Below, in pieces: positions 8,094-15,984 of a stretch of DNA of 64,000 nt. The position numbers and the translations under genes are program-made. The notes beneath the pieces are model-generated. The model was not told the DNA's origin and searched no databases. It saw nothing but the letters and a program-made list of their open reading frames with translations. Location of the stretch: positions 1,798,001 to 1,862,000 of the forward strand of contig NZ_AP031573.1 in NCBI RefSeq assembly GCF_041154745.1, read 5' to 3'. Numbering within the stretch: the stretch's first letter is position 1; the number at the start of each line of letters is the position of its first letter. This DNA comes from Flavobacterium sp. CFS9 (GTDB taxonomy: Bacteria; Bacteroidota; Bacteroidia; Flavobacteriales; Flavobacteriaceae).

Positions 8094-10192
8094 TGAGTGT
8101 TCAAAATATCAACGTTGCCCTTATTGGGAACCCGAATACCGGAAAAACTTCTGTTTTCAATCAGCTTACCGGGTTAAATCAACAAGTTGGGAATTATCCC
8201 GGAATCACGGTTGAGAAAAAAATCGGTTTCTGTAAATTACCACACAATATCAAAGCCAACATTCTGGATTTACCCGGAACCTATAGTCTGAATGCCAGTT
8301 CTATGGACGAAAGTGTGGTTATTGAACTGTTGTTGAACAAAAACGACAAATTATATCCGGATGTAGCGGTAGTGGTTACAGATGTCGAAAATCTGAAACG
8401 TAATTTACTGATTTACACTCAAATTAAAGATCTCGAAATTCCAACGATTCTGGTTATCAATATGTCAGACCGTATGGAAAGTAAGGGTATTACTTTGGAT
8501 ATTCCTTATCTGGAGGAAAAACTAAAAACGAAAATTGCTTTGGTAAGTTCCCGAAAAGGTTTGGGAATTGAAGAGCTAAAAGAACTTATTGTTTCATATA
8601 AAAATATCCCGCACGAACCTTGCCTTAACGCATCGGTTATAGATCAGGAGTATTTTGAAAAATTACAGGACGCTTTCCCAAATCAATTGTTGTACAAACT
8701 TTGGCTGGTAATTACACAGGATGTGAATTTTTCAAATCTGGATCGAAATGAAATCAGAAGCACTTTTACCAAATCGCATTCGGAACTAAAACGTTTACAG
8801 CAAAAAGAAACGATAAAACGATATCAGTTTATAAACGATGTTTTAAAAGAAGGTTTAAAAGTAGATGCCTCGATGGCAAAGGATATCAGAGCGAAACTGG
8901 ATCGTGTTTTAACACATAAAGTTTGGGGTTATGTCATCTTCCTTGCCATTTTATTTTTGATCTTCCAGTCTATTTTTAGCTGGTCAACAATTCCTATGGA
9001 TTTCATAGACAGCTCTTTTGCTTCCTTAAGCAGCTGGGTTGCCACAGAACTGCCAAGCGGAATTCTCACCGATCTACTTTCCCAGGGAATTGTGCCGGGA
9101 ATTGGTGGTGTGATCATTTTTATTCCGCAGATTGCCTTTCTGTTTCTGTTTATTTCGATTTTAGAAGAAAGCGGCTATATGAGCCGTGTGGTCTTTTTAA
9201 TGGATAAAATCATGCGAAAGTTTGGTTTGTCCGGAAAGAGTGTGGTGCCATTAATTTCGGGAACTGCCTGTGCTATTCCGGCTATTATGGCGACCCGAAA
9301 TATCGAAAACTGGAAAGAACGACTGATTACAATTCTGGTAACTCCGTTTACTACCTGTTCTGCAAGACTGCCCGTTTATGCGATCATTATATCATTAGTA
9401 ATTCCGGACGAACGCGTTTTTGGAATCTTAAACATGCAGGGATTAGCCTTGATGTTATTGTATTTACTAGGTTTTGCAACCGCAATTCTTGCTTCTTACA
9501 TCCTGGACAAAATATTGAAAATTAGCTCAAAGACTTATTTTGTGGTAGAAATGCCAAGTTATAAATTGCCATTATTCAAGAACGTTGCGATTAATGTTGT
9601 GGAGAAAACAAAAGCTTTCGTCGTGGGTGCCGGTAAAATCATCTTAGCCATATCGGTTATCTTGTGGTTTTTAGCGTCTTATGGTCCCGGAAAAGATTTT
9701 AATGAAGCCGAAACTATTGTAAAAGAAAGGTTTGCCGATACTACTTTAGATGAAACTCAGTTTGAAAATGAAGTTGCTTCTCAAAAACTGGAAAACTCTT
9801 ATATCGGTTTAATGGGAAGAGCCATAGAACCTGTTATTTCGCCATTAGGCTACGATTGGAAAATTGGAATTGCGTTAATCAGTTCCTTTGCTGCACGTGA
9901 AGTGTTCGTAGGAACTCTTGCGACCATTTACAGTGTTGGAGATACGGATAACGAATCTACCATAAGAAGTAAAATGCAGGAAGAAATAAATCCGGAAACG
10001 GGTCATAAGATTTTTAATTTTGCTTCCGGGATATCCCTATTGCTTTTTTATGCTTTTGCAATGCAATGTGCCAGTACGCTAGCGATCACCAAGAAGGAAA
10101 CCAATTCCTGGAAATGGCCTGCCATGCAGCTTGGCCTGATGAGTGGTCTTGCTTATTTTGTCGCACTTATAGCGTATCAACTTTTAAAATAA
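8093..10192 (+). CDS. feoB: Ferrous iron transporter B, GTPase-permease
   Basis: This 699-residue inner-membrane protein has an N-terminal G domain with G1 GNPNTGKTS (residues 10-18), G3 DLPGTYS, G4 NMSD and G5 SSRKG, followed by a short spacer. A membrane part then carries two Gate motifs: the first around SGKSVVPLISGTACAIPA with the conserved Cys, the second around ISSFAAREVFVGTLATIYS. It imports Fe2+ using GTP turnover to gate transport. It is translationally coupled to feoA and followed 6 nt later by a small Cys-rich membrane protein, so the three form one operon. All key residues are present. Confidence 0.96.
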   Translation: MSVQNINVALIGNPNTGKTSVFNQLTGLNQQVGNYPGITVEKKIGFCKLPHNIKANILDLPGTYSLNASSMDESVVIELLLNKNDKLYPDVAVVVTDVENLKRNLLIYTQIKDLEIPTILVINMSDRMESKGITLDIPYLEEKLKTKIALVSSRKGLGIEELKELIVSYKNIPHEPCLNASVIDQEYFEKLQDAFPNQLLYKLWLVITQDVNFSNLDRNEIRSTFTKSHSELKRLQQKETIKRYQFINDVLKEGLKVDASMAKDIRAKLDRVLTHKVWGYVIFLAILFLIFQSIFSWSTIPMDFIDSSFASLSSWVATELPSGILTDLLSQGIVPGIGGVIIFIPQIAFLFLFISILEESGYMSRVVFLMDKIMRKFGLSGKSVVPLISGTACAIPAIMATRNIENWKERLITILVTPFTTCSARLPVYAIIISLVIPDERVFGILNMQGLALMLLYLLGFATAILASYILDKILKISSKTYFVVEMPSYKLPLFKNVAINVVEKTKAFVVGAGKIILAISVILWFLASYGPGKDFNEAETIVKERFADTTLDETQFENEVASQKLENSYIGLMGRAIEPVISPLGYDWKIGIALISSFAAREVFVGTLATIYSVGDTDNESTIRSKMQEEINPETGHKIFNFASGISLLLFYAFAMQCASTLAITKKETNSWKWPAMQLGLMSGLAYFVALIAYQLLK

Positions 10193-10198
10193 ACGATC

Positions 10199-10321
10199 AT
10201 GATACAAGAAATTATTGCCTTTATCATATTATTTATCTCTATTGGTTATTTAATCAAGAAATTCTTCTGGAAATCTAAAAAGAAGAAAGATTGTGGTGAT
10301 CACAATTGTGGATGTTCTTAG
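10199..10321 (+). CDS. Small FeoB-associated Cys-rich membrane protein, 40 residues
   Basis: This short frame (MIQEIIAFIILFISIGYLIK, then FFWKSKKKKDCGDHNCGCS) lies 6 nt after the feoB stop. It has one transmembrane helix, a Lys-rich stretch that should remain in the cytoplasm, and a C-terminal Cys/His cluster CGDHNCGC. This is the pattern of the FeoB-associated Cys-rich membrane protein family, which often takes the place of FeoC. The cluster may bind ferrous iron or an iron-sulfur centre, which is inferred. The position in the operon and the conserved architecture make it a real gene despite its size. Confidence 0.85.
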   Translation: MIQEIIAFIILFISIGYLIKKFFWKSKKKKDCGDHNCGCS

Positions 10322-10360
10322 TAAAGAGGTTCAGAGTTACAAAGGTCCATAGGGACAAAG

Positions 10361-10407
10361 ACACAAAGCTTCACAAAGGATTTAAAAAACTTTGTGAAGC
10401 TTTGTGT
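10361..10407 (+). terminator. Long perfect hairpin downstream of the feo operon
   Basis: ACACAAAGCTTCACAAAG (10361-10378) and its exact reverse complement (10390-10407) form an 18-bp stem with an 11-nt loop. It starts 40 nt after the last feo gene. The TTTGTG repeat text is a common extragenic element in flavobacteria and can serve as a terminator. The U tract is poor, so its role is uncertain. Confidence 0.55.
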
Positions 10408-10571
10408 TTATTCAGTGTCTCTCTGGGGCAAAACACTCCATTACTTTATTATCTATCAACTTAGTACCAATCAGAATGGATTGTTTTAATTTTTTAGTTT
10501 GTGGTTTTAATTATACTTTTAGCAGGTTTTAAAAAACCAAACAAGTTCAACCTCAAAAACAGCTGCTAAAA

Positions 10572-11504
10572 ATGACTCCGAAAATTTATCTATTTTTTCT
10601 TCTATTCTTGTGTTTTGGATATCATGGACACAGCCAGAAAAATAATACTCCTGCAAGACTAAACGATAGTACCGTCGTTACTTCTGATGGAATTCCTTTG
10701 TTTCTAAAAGTTTCCGGTAAAGGCGATCTCTGCATTTTTTTGCATGGCGGCCCCGGCGCATGGAGCAAATCGTTTGAAGAAATGGGAGGAAATGTTCTTG
10801 AAGATAAACTGACCATCTGCTATTTTGACCAAAGGGGCTGTGGCCGTTCCGCATCTTCCCCGGATAACAATTACAGTCTTGATAGAATGCTGGAAGATAT
10901 TGAAGACATTCGTAAAACCCTGAATGCCGAAAAAGTATTTATCATGGGGCATTCCTTCGGGGGAATCTTAGCCAGCAGTTATGCTCAAAAATATCCTGAA
11001 CATGTTAAGGGATTAATTCTTTTGAATGCTACACTTGATATCAACGATTCGCTGCTGAATCAAATTAATTTTATGGGTAAAACACTTGGTGAAAATATAA
11101 CGCTAAAAAATAATGAAACCGCTTTGGATACTTTTATAGCTTCTAAGAAACGCATTAAAAAAGCCGGCAAGGATTATATGATATTATCTGACAGCGAACA
11201 AAATGTAAAAAAACTGGATAGTATCGACAGCAGTTTTAAAAGAAATTACTCTTTTGGACAGCAGGCACTAAGCATGCCGGTTTACTTGAGTAATTTTACA
11301 AGACAAACCGCACTGATAAAGGTACCTACTCTTATAATCACGGGATCGCAGGATCATAGTATTGGCCCGGATCATTACCGCATGTTTCAATTTCCAAACC
11401 GGGAAGTAACGATTATAAAAGGAGGTCACATTTTATATTATGAGAAAAACAAAGAGTTTAAAAACGCTGTACAGGCATTTGTTCAGAAAACGGCATCAAA
11501 ATAG
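10572..11504 (+). CDS. Secreted alpha/beta hydrolase, proline iminopeptidase-like
   Basis: This 310-residue protein has a signal peptide (cleavage about residue 21, GHSQ). The fold motifs are the oxyanion-hole HGGPGAW (residues 58-64), DQRGCGRS, and the nucleophile elbow GHSFGG with Ser128. The acid is probably the Asp of GSQDHSIG and the His that of GGHILYYE, so the catalytic triad looks complete. HGGPG and DQRGCG are typical of the S33 prolyl aminopeptidase branch, so peptide or ester hydrolysis in the periplasm is likely. The exact substrate is unknown. It stands alone between repeat-rich gaps. Confidence 0.88.
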   Translation: MTPKIYLFFLLFLCFGYHGHSQKNNTPARLNDSTVVTSDGIPLFLKVSGKGDLCIFLHGGPGAWSKSFEEMGGNVLEDKLTICYFDQRGCGRSASSPDNNYSLDRMLEDIEDIRKTLNAEKVFIMGHSFGGILASSYAQKYPEHVKGLILLNATLDINDSLLNQINFMGKTLGENITLKNNETALDTFIASKKRIKKAGKDYMILSDSEQNVKKLDSIDSSFKRNYSFGQQALSMPVYLSNFTRQTALIKVPTLIITGSQDHSIGPDHYRMFQFPNREVTIIKGGHILYYEKNKEFKNAVQAFVQKTASK

Positions 11505-11544
11505 TCGAGAACCTAAAAACTGAAACTTAGGTTAAAAAAAACTT

Positions 11545-11887
11545 ATGGTTCCATAAGCCTTCGACTTCGCTCAGGGTGACACTATGGTTGTTGAGAGCAA
11601 AAAATGAATACTGGGACTAAAAAAACTTACTATTCTACAAGCCTTCGACTCCGCTCAGGGTGACACCACGATTGTTGAGAGCAAAAAATGAATACTGAGA
11701 CTGAGACTAGAAAACTTACAATTCCATAAGCCTTCGACTCCGCTCAGGGTGACATCATGGTTATTGAGAATAAAAACTCAATACTAAGACTGAGACTAGA
11801 AAACTTACAATTCCATAAGCCTTCGACTCCGCTCAGGATGACATTCCACTAGCATTCTGCTGGTGTCAGGCTGAGCGGAGTCGAAGC
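11545..11887. repeat. Array of CTTCGACTCCGCTCAGG repeats, four direct copies and one inverted
   Basis: Four copies of a roughly 27-bp core (CCTTCGACTCCGCTCAGG followed by RTGACA) begin at 11555, 11639, 11728 and 11817. Each sits in a longer 84-89-bp tandem unit that also holds TTGTTGAGAGCAAAAAATG. An inverted copy lies at 11864-11887, so the last pair can form a hairpin. The core is a widespread extragenic repeat of Bacteroidota. The gap 11505-11925 holds no gene. A frame that reads CHPERSRR on the minus strand is only the translated repeat. Confidence 0.8.
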
Positions 11888-11925
11888 CCCCTTCTCTATT
11901 AAAAACTGAATACTGAGACTTAATA

Positions 11926-12579
11926 CTACTTAGCTCCCTCCCATTCTGAATAGAACTGCGCCAGGAAGGTTTCCATAAAGCGATGTCTTTCCGCGGCAAT
12001 TTGCTTACCGGTTTCGGTATTCATCTTGTCCTTCAGAAGCAAAAGCTTTTCATAAAAATGATTGATCGTTGGTGCTGTGTTCTTTTTGTACTCCTCTTTT
12101 GTCATATTGGTTATGGGTGCAATTGCAGGATCATAAAGCGTTCTGTTTTTAAACCCGCCATAGTTAAATGCTCTTGCTACTCCAATCGCTCCAATTGCGT
12201 CTAAACGGTCCGCATCCTGAACGATATCTAATTCTACAGAAGAAAATCTCTTTTCAAAATTTCCGCCCTTATAAGAGATATTTTCGATGATGTTTACCAC
12301 ATGCTGAATTGTTTCCTCTGCAACTTCTTCTGATTCCAGAAATAAACGAGCAGTTTTTGGCCCAATAGTCTCATCGCCATTGTGGAATTTACTGTCGGCA
12401 ATATCATGCAGCAAAGCTCCCAATTGCACTACGGTAAGATCACAGTCAGTTCCTTTGGCAATTAAAAGGGCATTTTTATAAACGCGTTCAATATGAAACC
12501 AATCGTGTCCGCCTTCGGCGTCGTTTAATTTCTCTTTTACAAAAGCAATCGTTTTATTTATCAGTTCGGAGTTATTCAT
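11926..12579 (-). CDS. HD domain phosphohydrolase
   Basis: This 217-residue cytoplasmic protein has the HD superfamily metal-binding pattern: His25 and His29 in GGHDWFHIERV, the HD pair at 58-59 in ALLHDIADSKF, and a later Asp in DIVQDADRLDAIGAIG. This arrangement matches the COG1418 group (YpgQ/YedJ-like), some members of which are nucleotide pyrophosphohydrolases. The substrate here is not known. It is a minus-strand gene downstream of the desaturase gene, from which it is separated by a hairpin, and it is probably transcribed alone. The length is normal for the group. Confidence 0.85.
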   Translation of the reverse strand: MNNSELINKTIAFVKEKLNDAEGGHDWFHIERVYKNALLIAKGTDCDLTVVQLGALLHDIADSKFHNGDETIGPKTARLFLESEEVAEETIQHVVNIIENISYKGGNFEKRFSSVELDIVQDADRLDAIGAIGVARAFNYGGFKNRTLYDPAIAPITNMTKEEYKKNTAPTINHFYEKLLLLKDKMNTETGKQIAAERHRFMETFLAQFYSEWEGAK

Positions 12580-12661
12580 AGCATTTATAGTTTGCGGTAA
12601 ATGTCACACACCTCAAACTGGTGCAACAGATTTACTTTGGTGTTTTGTACTTTAAATAAAA

Positions 12662-12703
12662 ATTGTTGATTGTCGAAGCTTTGAAACTTCAACAATCAAC
12701 AAT
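12662..12703 (-). terminator. Hairpin between the desaturase and HD genes
   Basis: ATTGTTGATTGTCGAAG and CTTCAACAATCAACAAT form a 17-bp stem with one mismatch and an 8-nt loop. It lies 64 nt beyond the stop of the desaturase gene on the minus strand. It could terminate that gene. The flanking U tract is weak, so it may instead be an extragenic palindrome. Confidence 0.5.
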
Positions 12704-12766
12704 ATGTTTTTAGATCTTCTGCTTAAAGTTTCATAAATCTAAACTCTAAAATCAGAAATCTGTAAT

Positions 12767-13759
12767 TTACAATCTGGCAGGTTCAACCCATTTAAAGATA
12801 TGTGATTCCGCAGGAATTACCAACCTTTCAGAAATTCTGGCCATACGAGCCGGTAATTTCATTAAGTAATCACGCGCTTTCTCTGCTTCATCCGTCAAAT
12901 TTGAAATTTTATCAATTTCCCATTTGTTGATTAACTTCTGCATAATTTCAACATAATCGTTAGCGGTGTAAACCCCGATACGTTGTGCTGAATCTGAAAA
13001 CTGCTCAAAAGCACTGCTTATTTTCTGACCTGATTCTCTTAAGAAATGCGCAGGCATAACGATTTTTTGTTTCATCATGTATTGAAACGCCAACATCATT
13101 TCGCTTGGATCAACGGCAAAAATACGGGTAACAAACTCGCTGTAAGCATGATGATGACGCATTTCATCGCCTGCAATCATTTTACACATTTTAGACAATT
13201 TGTTATCCCCAAATTTCTTAGCCATTTGCGCCACTCTGTTATGTGACACATAAGTCGCTAATTCCTGAAAGCTGGTATACACAAAGTTTTTGTACGGATC
13301 AGATCCGGTTCCAATATCAAAACCGTCGTTGATTAGATGCTGAGTAGTCATTTCGATTTCACGCATGTTTACACGACCGGACAAATACAAGTATTTATTC
13401 AAAAGGTCACCGTGGCGATTTTCTTCTCCGGTCCATTGTCTGATCCATTTTGACCAGCCATTACCACCGTTTTCTACCTGATTGACTCCTTCTACATCCA
13501 TTAACCATGACTCATATGTTGGCAAAGCTTCTTCAGTGATGGTATCCCCCACTAAAGTTACCCAGAAATCATAAGGCAATTCTTTAGCAATTTCACGTAA
13601 CTCTTTTACCTCCTCAAAGAAATTTTCTCCTTCAGAATTAGGCAAAAAGTCTGACGGCTGCCAAATTTTTTCCACTGGAATTAAATACTGTTCAACGAAG
13701 CTATCCACGTTCTTTTCCAAGAACTGCATTACTTCTAATCTAATGTTTTTTATAGACAT
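12767..13759 (-). CDS. Acyl-ACP desaturase (soluble di-iron type)
   Basis: This 330-residue soluble desaturase of the stearoyl-ACP desaturase family has the two di-iron motifs in place: EENRH at residues 112-116 and DEMRH at 198-202, plus Glu166 in FQELATYVSH. The enzyme inserts a cis double bond into acyl chains on ACP, using O2 and a ferredoxin, and so adjusts membrane fluidity. No membrane segments are present, in contrast to the membrane acyl-lipid desaturases. An acyltransferase gene lies 50 nt upstream on the same strand, so the two probably form a lipid-synthesis operon. Confidence 0.93.
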   Translation of the reverse strand: MSIKNIRLEVMQFLEKNVDSFVEQYLIPVEKIWQPSDFLPNSEGENFFEEVKELREIAKELPYDFWVTLVGDTITEEALPTYESWLMDVEGVNQVENGGNGWSKWIRQWTGEENRHGDLLNKYLYLSGRVNMREIEMTTQHLINDGFDIGTGSDPYKNFVYTSFQELATYVSHNRVAQMAKKFGDNKLSKMCKMIAGDEMRHHHAYSEFVTRIFAVDPSEMMLAFQYMMKQKIVMPAHFLRESGQKISSAFEQFSDSAQRIGVYTANDYVEIMQKLINKWEIDKISNLTDEAEKARDYLMKLPARMARISERLVIPAESHIFKWVEPARL

Positions 13760-13809
13760 TACTTATTTAAGATTGGGATTTAAGTTTTCGTTTGTACTAA
13801 AACAAAAAT

Positions 13810-14550
13810 CTATTTATACTCATTTACTCCTTCTACAACTAATTTCTCCGTCATCTTCATTAAATCCTCAAAGTTATAGTCTTTTACTGCCATGGCTTTA
13901 TGAACTGTAAAAGAAAGGCGATTTCCTAAACCTACCGGGAAGAAACCGAATCTTACCATCTTCCATGAATTGTTGATACTCACTGGAACCACATATGCCG
14001 ATGGTGCATATTTACATAAGATTTTTAAACCACTTTGTGCAAATTCTTTAGGTTTTCCTGTTTTACTACGTGTTCCTTCAGGAAAAATAACTGCAGATCT
14101 TGTATTTTTTTCGATATATTCAGACAAGCCTTTGATAACTGGAATAGCTTGTTTTGGGTCTTTACGGTCAATAAGCACTGATCCTCCGTGGCGTAAATTA
14201 TAAGACACACTTGGGATTCCACTTCCTAACTCTTTCTTACTTACAAATTTACAATGAAATCGTCTAAAGTACCAAATCATTGCCACGATATCGTACATAC
14301 TTTGATGATTACAAACAAATATCAATGGAACTCCGGTTGGAATTGTTTCTCTGTTCTCAATTTTATAAGTTGTTCCCACCAGATTGGTACACCTTAACAG
14401 GAAGAAATTCAGATAATCTACGCTTTTTTTATGTGCCTGGTAACCAAAAACATTCAGGCAGAACCATTGTATCGGGTGAAATACCGCCAGACAAAAACCA
14501 AAACACAAGTAATAAATTACGGAAATGGGGTACGAAATTATCTTTTGCAT
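13810..14550 (-). CDS. plsC: 1-acyl-sn-glycerol-3-phosphate acyltransferase, PlsC family
   Basis: This 246-residue membrane-associated enzyme acylates lysophosphatidic acid to phosphatidic acid. The HX4D motif is HQSMYD at residues 82-87 and the acceptor-binding motif is FPEGTR at 156-161. A hydrophobic anchor covers residues about 8-35. The frame is open for 21 more codons upstream, but the ATG at 14550 (MQKIISYP) is preferred because a -7 box lies at 14569-14576, inside that extension. It precedes the acyl-ACP desaturase gene by 50 nt on the same strand. A second PlsC-like gene is at 55501-56247, so the two may differ in chain or substrate preference. Confidence 0.9.
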   Translation of the reverse strand: MQKIISYPISVIYYLCFGFCLAVFHPIQWFCLNVFGYQAHKKSVDYLNFFLLRCTNLVGTTYKIENRETIPTGVPLIFVCNHQSMYDIVAMIWYFRRFHCKFVSKKELGSGIPSVSYNLRHGGSVLIDRKDPKQAIPVIKGLSEYIEKNTRSAVIFPEGTRSKTGKPKEFAQSGLKILCKYAPSAYVVPVSINNSWKMVRFGFFPVGLGNRLSFTVHKAMAVKDYNFEDLMKMTEKLVVEGVNEYK

Positions 14551-14568
14551 GCTTAAAAAATTAATGCC

Positions 14569-14576
14569 CAAAAGTA
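14569..14576 (-). promoter_or_regulatory. -7 box of the plsC-desaturase unit
   Basis: CAAAAGTA on the plus strand is TACTTTTG on the minus strand, matching TAnnTTTG 18 nt upstream of the chosen plsC ATG. It fixes the start at 14550 rather than 14613. No clear -33 TTG was found. Confidence 0.5.
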
Positions 14577-14636
14577 ATAAATAAATTTTTAGCGGTATAA
14601 AAATTGAAAACAATAACCGTTTTTCTGGTTTAATTG

Positions 14637-14644
14637 TACCTTTG
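14637..14644 (+). promoter_or_regulatory. -7 box of rnpA
   Basis: TACCTTTG fits TAnnTTTG, 31 nt upstream of the rnpA ATG. It lies back to back with the plsC box about 60 nt away, giving a compact divergent promoter region. Confidence 0.5.
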
Positions 14645-14675
14645 CCCTAAAATTTGCAAATTTTTTCTGAATTAA

Positions 14676-15080
14676 ATGAACTTCACTTACCCTAAAAATG
14701 AACGCTTAAAGAGCAAAACCACAATAAGCTTACTGTTTTCTGAAGGGAAATCGGTTTCAAAATATCCTTTGCGTTTGGTTTATGCTCCGGCGGAAGAAAA
14801 TTCACCAGAAAAAATCAAAATTGGTGTTTCGGTTTCTAAAAAATACTTCAAAAAAGCCGTTGACCGAAATTACTTCAAACGTGTTTTAAGAGAAACGTAC
14901 CGACTGAACAAACATTTACTTTTGGATAACATTCCACAGCCCTACTCCATGATGTTTTTCTATCAAACGAAAGACAGATTGTCTTATGAAGAAATCAACA
15001 CCAAAACGGTTCAGCTGTTTGAGAAATTCCTTCAACAAGTAAATAAAATTAATGATTCTGAAAATAAAACAGAATTGTAA
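14676..15080 (+). CDS. rnpA: Ribonuclease P protein component
   Basis: This 134-residue basic protein binds RNase P RNA and supports 5' maturation of tRNA. It has the family signature in KKAVDRNYFKRVLRE (residues 59-73), preceded by the conserved IKIGVSVSKK strand and an N-terminal FTYPKNERLKSK segment. rpmH, its usual partner in many bacteria, is not next to it. Instead it heads a plus-strand run with envelope genes (DUF4349 lipoprotein, S41 protease, OmpA-domain protein). The 80-nt gap to the next gene makes co-transcription uncertain. Confidence 0.95.
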   Translation: MNFTYPKNERLKSKTTISLLFSEGKSVSKYPLRLVYAPAEENSPEKIKIGVSVSKKYFKKAVDRNYFKRVLRETYRLNKHLLLDNIPQPYSMMFFYQTKDRLSYEEINTKTVQLFEKFLQQVNKINDSENKTEL

Positions 15081-15160
15081 TTCGTTTACAACAACTTTAT
15101 TGATCAAATTATACGAAAAATTATAAAAAAATTGTAGTTTTAACTTTAATTTGAAAAATT

Positions 15161-15982
15161 ATGCGGTATATTTTCTTTTTATTTTTCACTTTTTTTTGCC
15201 TTATAAGTTGCAGTAAATCAGAAGCTGACAATGAAAATTTATCGATTAGTGCTGTCAAACTTGCTCCAAAATACGAATCTGAAGCAAATGACAATTACGA
15301 AAAAGAAAAATCGCCTGCATCCGAAATTCCTCAAAAAATTATTAAACAGGCTTCACTTCGGTTTGAAACCAATGATTTAGAAGACACTTTCAAACAAATT
15401 CAAACTGCTATTGCGGCCAATAAAGCCTTCATTCAGAATGATTCAGAAGGAAAAGAGTATGACAACATTTACAGAACCTTAACGATTCGGGTTCCAAGTC
15501 AAAACTTCGATCCTTTTATAAGTGCTGTTTCTAAAGGGGTTTCTTATTTTGAACAAAAAGAAATTTCAGCAGAAAATGTTACCGAACAATACATTGACTT
15601 AACTTCAAGATTAAATACGAAACGCAAACTTGAAACCCGATACTTAGAAATTTTACAGAAAGCCACTAAGATTAGTGAAATTCTGGAAATCGAAAAACAG
15701 ATTTCAGCTATCCGTGAAGAAATTGAAGCCAAAGAAGGCCAGTTAAAGTACCTCGAAAGCCGTGTTTCAGAAAGTACCGTAACGATCTCCTTTTACAAAA
15801 CGATCGCTCAAAAACAAGGCGTTAAGATTTCGTATGGCTCAAAAATATGGACGGCTATTCAGTCCGGATTTTTCAGTCTGTCCGACTTTTTAATTTCGAT
15901 CATTAGCGTATGGCCGTTTATAATCGTATTTTGCGTGCTTGTCTACTTTATTAGAAAAAGATTTAAAAGAAAAAAATTATAA
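15161..15982 (+). CDS. DUF4349 lipoprotein
   Basis: This 273-residue protein has a lipoprotein signal with lipobox LISC (Cys at about residue 19). Then come a DUF4349 domain, a heptad-rich coiled coil near residues 150-205 (LETRYLEILQKATKISEILE), and a C-terminal membrane helix (SVWPFIIVFCVLVYFI) with a basic tail. DUF4349 proteins are envelope proteins of unknown function. The gene stops 2 nt before the S41 protease gene, so the two are almost certainly co-transcribed. The pairing suggests a shared role in envelope upkeep, which is an inference. Confidence 0.87.
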   Translation: MRYIFFLFFTFFCLISCSKSEADNENLSISAVKLAPKYESEANDNYEKEKSPASEIPQKIIKQASLRFETNDLEDTFKQIQTAIAANKAFIQNDSEGKEYDNIYRTLTIRVPSQNFDPFISAVSKGVSYFEQKEISAENVTEQYIDLTSRLNTKRKLETRYLEILQKATKISEILEIEKQISAIREEIEAKEGQLKYLESRVSESTVTISFYKTIAQKQGVKISYGSKIWTAIQSGFFSLSDFLISIISVWPFIIVFCVLVYFIRKRFKRKKL

Positions 15983-15984
15983 TC

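Noticed and set aside
11545..11887. CRISPR array
   Set aside because: Copies are spaced at 84-89 bp, the spacers are similar to each other rather than unique, and there are no cas genes.
11805..11999. Minus-strand frame with the text CHPERSRR and DSAQPDTSR
   Set aside because: It is the translation of the CTTCGACTCCGCTCAGG repeat and overlaps the end of the HD gene. Such frames are common annotation artefacts.
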